Shown here one piece after another: positions 57,930 to 64,000 of a stretch of DNA of 64,000 bases. Source of the stretch: Fennellomyces sp. T-0311 (taxonomy: Eukaryota; Mucoromycota; Mucoromycetes; Mucorales; Lichtheimiaceae). The notes beneath the pieces are model-generated. The model was given only the letters and a program-made list of their open reading frames with translations. It had not been told where the DNA came from and ran no database searches. The stretch's first letter is position 1. Every line of letters begins with the position of its first letter. The position numbers were made by a program, and so were the translations under genes. The stretch covers positions 682,001 to 746,000 of the forward strand of contig JALLLT010000012.1 in assembly GCA_025266875.1 (NCBI GenBank). The letters run 5' to 3'.

Positions 57930-59976
57930 TTAGGTTTGCGCAGTCTTGAGATTGATTAAAACTTCACCTTGGATGGGCCATTCAGTTGGCAAGGTGAAAA
58001 CAAATACTGCAATGATAGCCCAAATAAACGCGATCCATGTCACTGGGGTTGACCAGCGACCTAACGAAAATCGTCCCTTGCGTGTCACGTAAGGTTTGAC
58101 CGCCAATCTGCATCCCAGAACCATTGCTATATCGCATGATGAGCAAATCAGAACTATGGGTAGACCAGTGAAAAGCAAAGCTAACCATAGGCAAAATGCG
58201 TAGTGATTGTCGTTGCGCTGACAATGATCTCAAACACATTGTCCGAAAGAGGGAATGGGGCAATGACAAAACAGCACGCAATGGCTACACAGAACCAGAC
58301 GGCGTTTCCGGGCAATCGGTAACTGTTGACAGCCTTGAGATGGTCACTGTAAGGTGCTGCTTGATCTCGCGCTAATGCATAAACCATTCGCGAAGTTGCC
58401 GTGACGGATGCGGCACCAGTGCAAAATTGACATACAATAATAAGTACTAGGAATGAAATGGCACCCGTATTTCCCAATGCATCCTAGAAAAAGAATTTAG
58501 CTTTTGATATGTTTCATCTCAGAAAAAAAACAAAAGCCGGCTTTACATACCCAAAATAGTTGAGCTACGGGCATATTCAGTTCGGAATCCAAGATAGAGT
58601 CGACGTCTTGGATGGATATAAGAAGAATAACCAAAAATATAAAGCCAATGATCCAACTAGCAACGATTGACATGGTCATCGCCCTGTTACAGTGTGCATT
58701 AATGCTTTTTGCCCAAAGAATAAAGTCAAAGGTTGACTTACAAAGGGTTGACGACGTCGGCATTTTTTGTTTCTTCGCTTGCATAGGCTGCTCCTTCAGA
58801 ACCTTTTTTTTTATGAAACGTTTTAGCATAATTAATCAAATGATAGTCCAATCACCATTACCAAACATAGAGTAAGCTGCACCAATCATTCCAAGTATAG
58901 TAACATAAACAGGGCTATCAAACCCTGTCCGATTTTCATAATCTGTCAGAATCCATTGCAAGGATTGGTGGTTTTCGGCTTTGAGGGTCAAAAAGATAAT
59001 GATCAGAACAAGGCCCCCGCATGACCAAAATACGTTCCATTGGTTCAAAATCGCCAGACTTTTCAAGTTGAAGGTATTGATAATACCGTGAATAAATGTC
59101 ACTACCATGGCCAACCACATGATTTGGACATTGTTGAGTTGATATCCCCATAAGATCTCTCCTAATGAGGCCATGGATAGTGCTGATTTTTGAAAAAAAA
59201 AAGTCATTTGGTTTCTTTATCAGTTCCAATTTTTTTTTGTCTCACCAATGATAACATTATTCGCACCGACACTAATGATAGTTGCGAGGGTGTAGGTCCA
59301 TCCCGTGGCAAATGCACTGAAAAGAAAGGTCAGGCGGTGACGGCGGTATCACATTAAAAAAATGTCTCACATGAATGGTGCACTTTTTCTGCCACGAGGA
59401 TGTGCTCGAAGTTGTTCAAAAACCCAATAGTAAATGCCTCCACTTGTAGCGTACTATAGGTTATTTTTTTTTTAGATCCGCACTATTCTGGTTGCATAAA
59501 TATTTACCAAAGAGCATATCTCGGAAAGTGCCAGAGCAATACAAACCATAAATACTGAAACAAAATTCCAGCAAAGAAGCATGGTAACGGGGCCACCACG
59601 TTGGAGTACTGGTCTCAAGACGTGCTTTTAGTTTAACTGAACGAATTACATCCCTTTATCACGAACCCGTTTGAAATGTTGCCGACGTGTTCGAGACGAT
59701 GCCGATATTGGCAAATGCGAGACCTATACCGGTTTTTAAGCTAAACCCATCAACAAGGCTCTTTTTTTTTACCGAAAGTCGAGAACAAGGATAGTTTTCG
59801 TTGTAGTTCCTGATAAGAATGTTGCAAGTTGAAATCCAACAATCATTTTCTTTGGTTCGAAAAAGACCTGCCTGCTTGTAGCCTAATTGTTCCAATAACT
59901 GCTCACTTCTATCCGCTTCGGAAGGTGATGACATGTCGTTTTGTTTGAATGATCCATAGTTTTGTTCTTCTCTCAT
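57930..59976 (-). CDS. APC-family amino acid/choline-type permease
   Basis: About nine exons. The N-terminal tail MREEQNYGSFKQNDMSSPSE leads to LLEQLGYKQ-ELQRKLSLFS, the usual APC entry; the intron between Gln and Glu (59871-59810) must use a GC donor to stay in frame. Membrane blocks follow: LAFANIGIVSNTSATFQTG, RGGPVTMLLCWNFVSVFMVC, IMWLAMVVTFIHGIINTFNL, SEGAAYASEETKNADVVNP (the conserved amino-acid-site loop), MTMSIVASWIIGFIFLVILL and VCQFCTGAASVTATSRMVYA with LARDQAAP. Near the end, GRFSLGRWSTPVTWIAFIWA mirrors the PFSLGRWSIP block of the first permease. The substrate is unknown; GABA, choline and urea-cycle amino acids are typical of this subgroup. The stop is TAA at 57932-57930, 177 bp from the SFSWAP start. 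Confidence 0.88.
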
Positions 59977-60878
59977 AAGCGTGAAAAAGAAAAGATAGAG
60001 TGGAAAAGCGAGAAAGCGAGAACGAAAAAGTTTTTGCAGTGGCTGTCCTACAATGTAGCATCCATATAAGGAATTTTCAGGAACCTTATATGTTATCTGA
60101 GACGAAAAACTCATCTATCAAGATTAGTTATGCAGGAATGGATAACACGCTTATTCAATGTTACTGTTCAGTTATTTTTTTAACGCAAGGACTATGTCAT
60201 GCATGAAAAGTAACTCTTCTGTGCTCTGTTCGATAAATGACGCTATATGGTATATTTCGGTTTCAAGATGAATGCCAAAAAGGGTGTATTATACCGTGTG
60301 AACTTATCAAGCACGTATACTACGCTGATACAAGCCCGTTTATCATCGAACAGCTTGCACACGCGCTCCTTATTTCACATCATATTCGTCATAAGACATC
60401 ATTCAAGGTTGTGCGGTTGCCAGGACAGAGTGTTGGCAATAGAGAAAGCGGCGCGGCGAGTTATTAACCCCCGCACGCAAAAATGTTTTATGAATCAGGC
60501 CCGCCTTAGCCTGATTTGGAAAAATCATCTCTCGAGGGAAAAATACCCGTTTTTTCGCAATACAGCGCGCAAAGAAAGAAAGTATTACTACAGTGACGAC
60601 ATTTTTTTGTGGAGCGTTGGGCTGGGAACAGTTTACTGGATCCATGGAAACACACTAATGGTATGATGATGGTACGGAACGGTCACTCGATTAATGGGAC
60701 TAATAAACGATCGACCGAATGGACGAGGGTGCTTTGACACCCAGCAAGGATTAGGCGATCCTTCTGAGATGGGTACACAAAGTATCCAATCACGTCGATC
60801 AGGTTAGGTCCGCTTCCTCTTTTTTTTTGTGTCTTATCACCACGTTACGCTTTGTCCCTTTCATTCCTTCTAATCCCC
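59977..60878. other. Divergent intergenic region, permease and GT47 gene
   Basis: 902 bp containing promoters of both flanking genes. A perfect 8 bp inverted repeat with 8 bp loop lies at 60493-60516. Long T-runs near 60818-60827 precede the GT47 start. No gene seen. Confidence 0.5.
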
Positions 60879-62132
60879 ATGGCGGCAGTCCTCCGACTCA
60901 ATAAGAGGTGGATACTGGTAGTTGCATTGTCTGTCTTTTTCTTCATCAGTTGTCTCTTTGTACGATTTCGACCTGCAACGCCTACACCTCCGCTACCAAT
61001 ACGAGACGTGAACGCATACTGGCCACCACCTGTCGAGAATGCCGTATGTCGACCCAAGATTTACGTCTACGATGCTCCTGATACATTCCAAGTTCCCAAG
61101 TCTGTCCAGGAAAATCGATGCCACGAATCCAACTACAATTCCGAAATCATCCTTCACAACCAACTAACGGATCCAACCAGCATTATTCATCAGCTTTACG
61201 TTACCAAAGACCCAGAAGAAGCCGACTTCTTTTTTATACCCTTCTTTGGCAGCTGCTATTTGTATAACTGCTGGGCACAAAACAACTGGCAGTGGAAAGA
61301 ACGATGCGATGTGGATGAAAAGTATGTGGATCCCATGATGGACTTTGTGATTCAACAGCATCCGTATTGGAATGCAACGAATGGCAAAACACATATAATG
61401 ATTCACCCAATGGACCAGACGTTTACTTACTACAAGAAAAACGAGAGGTTCCAGCCCGCTGTATTTCTAAAAACGGTTGGTGACAAGCGATCAGCCTGGA
61501 TGCACCGACATCGGTACCACCGTGATATTGTCATCCCGTCAGCCACGCGTATGATCCACCATCTCGGTAAAGACCCATTGAATTATCTGACCCCCGACGG
61601 CCATCCGATCAAGGGCAAGCGCGATATCTTTGCCATGTTTTACGGTTGCTGCAACGATGTCCAGGTCGACGACGACTACTCCAACGGCATCCGATCCCTT
61701 TTCTTCAATCATTTTGCTCATTACCCCGGCTACGAGATTGGCCTTGGCGTGGCCGATATGGAGTATACCGGGAAGTTGGCAAGAGCAAAGTATGGATTGA
61801 GTCCAATGGGTTGGACGTTGGATACCACACGTATTTGGGAGTTTATCGCGTTTGGTGTGGTCCCTGTTGTTATCGCTGACGGTATCATCGAGCCATTCGA
61901 ATTCGACGTCGATTGGGATTCCTTTATTGTGCGTGTGCGCCGTGACGAAGTACATCGACTGGATGAGATCCTGCGCGGCATTGACGACAAGACGTATGAG
62001 TACAAGAGGCGAAAGCTGTGGGAATACGGTCGTAGAGTGGACCTGAACAAGGATGCGTGGCATTTCATCGTTCGCGAGTTGTGTCGCATGGAGAATATTG
62101 ACAAGCCAGTGAATCTAGGACTTGGATACTAG
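60879..62132 (+). CDS. Exostosin-family glycosyltransferase (GT47)
   Basis: A single exon of about 417 codons. A short cytosolic tail (MAAVLRLNKRW) and one membrane anchor (ILVVALSVFFFISCLFV) give a type II Golgi protein. The lumenal domain has the exostosin layout: RPKIYVYDAPDTFQ, EADFFFIPFFGSCYLYNCWA, an acidic loop, KRDIFAMFYGCCNDV, YSNGIRSLFFNHF, and the C-terminal donor-binding block YGLSPMGWTLDTTRIWEFIA with GVVPVVIADGIIEPFEFDVD and DSFIVRVRRDEV. Members add sugars such as GlcA, Xyl, Ara or Gal to cell-surface glycans. In fungi with glucuronic-acid-rich walls such an enzyme could build wall polysaccharides; this is an inference. The ATG at 60879 is chosen because it leaves a short basic tail before the anchor. 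Confidence 0.87.
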   Translation: MAAVLRLNKRWILVVALSVFFFISCLFVRFRPATPTPPLPIRDVNAYWPPPVENAVCRPKIYVYDAPDTFQVPKSVQENRCHESNYNSEIILHNQLTDPTSIIHQLYVTKDPEEADFFFIPFFGSCYLYNCWAQNNWQWKERCDVDEKYVDPMMDFVIQQHPYWNATNGKTHIMIHPMDQTFTYYKKNERFQPAVFLKTVGDKRSAWMHRHRYHRDIVIPSATRMIHHLGKDPLNYLTPDGHPIKGKRDIFAMFYGCCNDVQVDDDYSNGIRSLFFNHFAHYPGYEIGLGVADMEYTGKLARAKYGLSPMGWTLDTTRIWEFIAFGVVPVVIADGIIEPFEFDVDWDSFIVRVRRDEVHRLDEILRGIDDKTYEYKRRKLWEYGRRVDLNKDAWHFIVRELCRMENIDKPVNLGLGY

Positions 62133-62709
62133 TTGTTATTTGCCTATAGAGTGTCTTTCTTTCGCTATGTAAATTACTCGTACTTTTTCTATTTGATTTT
62201 ATTTTCCATTAAAAGGTTTTCATGTAGGCAAACGGCTGCGTCCATATCTCTAAGCATTTGGTGCCGCGTCGCGCCAGCTGCTTACCCGATGTCTTCTGCA
62301 AATTGCATATGACTCAAGCTAAACTCCTTTTCAGTAAAAAAGATATAGCGCTTTGAGGCACAGCACCACGTTGAATATTTGACATCGACCAACATGAGTG
62401 CTACGGTGGCGATCCGATTCGCTTGAAATTGTGAAGTTGTGTAACCTCTAACGCGCAATAAGGATGACGTTGGGTTTGCCGATATACCATGGTAGAGGAT
62501 ACGCAGCAATTTGTCAGTACTACAGATGTGGATCCGGGAAAAACATCTGATGAGCTAAAGTTACGAATACCGCATATTTGTTGCCGTGCCAACGCAACAA
62601 AAAATAGTGGCAGAATATTTTAGCCGTTCGTTTTCCTGTCTTTTCCCAACTGGAAACAAGCTTTGTCGGTCCCCTTCCACTCTTTTTCTTTTAACATTTC
62701 AGTTGCTCG
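62133..62709. promoter_or_regulatory. Intergenic, promoter of MTC6
   Basis: 577 bp between two plus-strand genes with no open frame worth annotating; C/T-rich just before the MTC6 start. Confidence 0.5.
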
Positions 62710-64000
62710 ATGAGGCCCATTGGGGTGCTATGGGTTCTGGTTCTGCTCATTTATGCAATAAACTTTAGCACGGCGCTAAATAAGCGAGTGCTGGTGCCGG
62801 ACACATATACCGACAATACGCCGTACCAAGGACTACCTTTCGACTCAACGAACGTTACTACCCCGTTACGTACACAGCGCGATCTCTCTCTCAATGTCAC
62901 GATCGATCGATTACTCTGGCCTGCACTCGACCTAAGCAGTGGCTATTTCGGCAATGACTTTTCGGCACAAAAGTTAAGTCATTTCGAACAGGTCATGTAC
63001 ATGGGTTACCGACGACTCGTTCTCGACCTCTATTGGGATTCCGATAAGCGTACCTGGCAACTATGTCCCGTCCATATACCCTCAGCTACAAAGCGCAGCA
63101 TCACCAGCTATAATGCGTCCCATATCGTAAGCAAAGTGGCGCCAGCAACAGATGATGTGTTAGTGGGTTCCTACAAGTGTGCTCCATCGTATACATTTGG
63201 TCATTTTATGGACACTATCAACAATTATCTCGTTGCAACCAATGCAGCAGTAATGCCATCCGAAACGAATTTGCTGTTTCTGGTGCTCAATTTGCATCAA
63301 CTTCAGAATGGAACTTGGGGTGGTGGAGTAGAAAGCAGCTTACGGGATATTATCCGGTCGGCAGTAGACGGTACAGATAGAAATACCTCGCGATTGTACA
63401 CGCCAAACGATTTAATTCGTGACCGACGGAATCTTACCGATTCGTTTGGTAACCAAGGTGTGCCGTATTATCATCCTTCCATTGACTCGGATACCGATGC
63501 TTGGACTTCTGCTTCAGCTTGGCCGACTTGGTTGTACTTGATACAGCGGGATATTCAGTTACTCGTGGGATTCGGTTATAATGATTTGCCGCCAAATACC
63601 AATTATAACGTGACCTATGATCAGGACACCATTTTCAACGCAACACAACTCGGTGCTGGGTGGTACATGAATGCAGTCAATTTGACCGATATGGAAGCCA
63701 TGAATTGGGCCGATTGTGCTAAACCTAGCAACACAACTTACGTATCGCCAAATGGTAATGAGACTGCTATATCAAGCGCACAACCGAATCCTGGTGATAC
63801 AATGTTGTCATGGTCATGGGCTTACATGAACGATCGTCAGGGGAACGCATTCTCGTACAACACTACGCTGCAAGCGGTAAGTATACCGTCCAATACCCGA
63901 TTTATATAAAATACTCATAAAATCAGGTCCAATGCGGTTACTCGCCTTATTTTACTATGCAAAATTACACACATGATCACGCCACGCATTCTCCAAACGA
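62710..64000 (+). CDS. MTC6: Maintenance of telomere capping protein 6 (Mtc6)-like, 5' part
   Basis: The first exon is 62710-63876, then an intron (63877-63926, GTAAGT to ATCAG) and an exon that runs off the window, continuing VQCGYSPYFTMQNYTHDHAT. The protein starts with a signal peptide (MRPIGVLWVLVLLIYAINF) and has many N-glycosylation sites (NVT, NAS, NRT, NTS, NAT, NLT). Diagnostic Mtc6 segments are FEQVMYMGYRRLVLDLYWDS and RTWQLCPVHIPS, followed by CAPSYTFGHFMDTINNYLVA and LLFLVLNLHQL. Mtc6 proteins are large secretory-pathway glycoproteins with a C-terminal membrane anchor, which would lie beyond the window. In yeast, loss aggravates cdc13 telomere defects, but the molecular role is not known. 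Confidence is good for the family, but the C-terminal half cannot be checked. Confidence 0.77.

Noticed and set aside
58480..58860. Apparent frameshift in the second permease.
   Set aside because: Two introns (after MFG and after NP) restore the frame and recover the conserved SEGAAYASEETKNADVV loop.

Overview
The window is nuclear DNA from a filamentous fungus. Genes are interrupted by many short GT-AG introns (about 40-100 nt) with CTAAC/CTGAC-like branch sites. The mix of proteins points to an early-diverging, probably Mucoromycota, lineage: fungal-type families (Mtc6, Aim19, DUF1752) sit beside families often lost in yeasts (MED23, a TBRG1-like FYR-domain protein, SFSWAP, a SPATA20-type protein, alternative oxidase). 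This lineage call is an inference from gene content; no rRNA or marker tree was available. All products are read by eye from translated exons, so exon borders are approximate unless exact positions are given.

Layout. 0-9 kb: the 3' part of MED23, SF3B4 (-), an unrecognised spliced gene (-, 4.6-6.5 kb), the Rag GTPase gtr1 (+) and an FYR-domain nuclear protein (-) whose stop codon overlaps that of gtr1. 9.6-16.5 kb: a full SET2 methyltransferase, then a 3.7 kb stretch with coding-like exon chains on the minus strand. 16.5-24.2 kb: a tight plus-strand run of an acetylpolyamine/class II deacetylase, succinyl-CoA ligase alpha, a PAF-acetylhydrolase-like lipase, a Nam8/Csx1-type three-RRM protein and CIA2. 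25-30 kb: a DUF1752 protein divergent from PAN3, ribosomal protein eL28, and a small minus-strand gene overlapping the eL28 stop. 32.7-35.7 kb: a very compact run of an NDUFA4-like respiratory subunit, alternative oxidase and a MYST acetyltransferase. 37-43 kb: an MFS transporter, an orphan Trp-rich helical protein and a three-exon Aim19. 44-50 kb: a SPATA20/YyaL-type thioredoxin-fold protein and an APC permease. 52-60 kb: a kinase-like gene with a broken catalytic loop, allantoinase, SFSWAP and a second APC permease. 60-64 kb: a GT47 exostosin-like glycosyltransferase and the 5' part of MTC6.

The genes do not form a biosynthetic cluster. Chromatin and transcription functions recur (MED23, SET2, FYR protein, MYST enzyme, deacetylase-like enzyme), as do RNA processing (SF3B4, SFSWAP, Nam8-like, PAN3), TORC1/nutrient signalling (gtr1, DUF1752) and nitrogen-compound handling (allantoinase with APC permeases nearby). 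No dedicated new system was proven. The most notable signals are gene-structure features: 7-11 nt microexons, reading-frame-required GC-AG introns, tail-to-tail overlaps of coding sequences, and several spliced genes hidden in stretches that look empty when only long open frames are considered.
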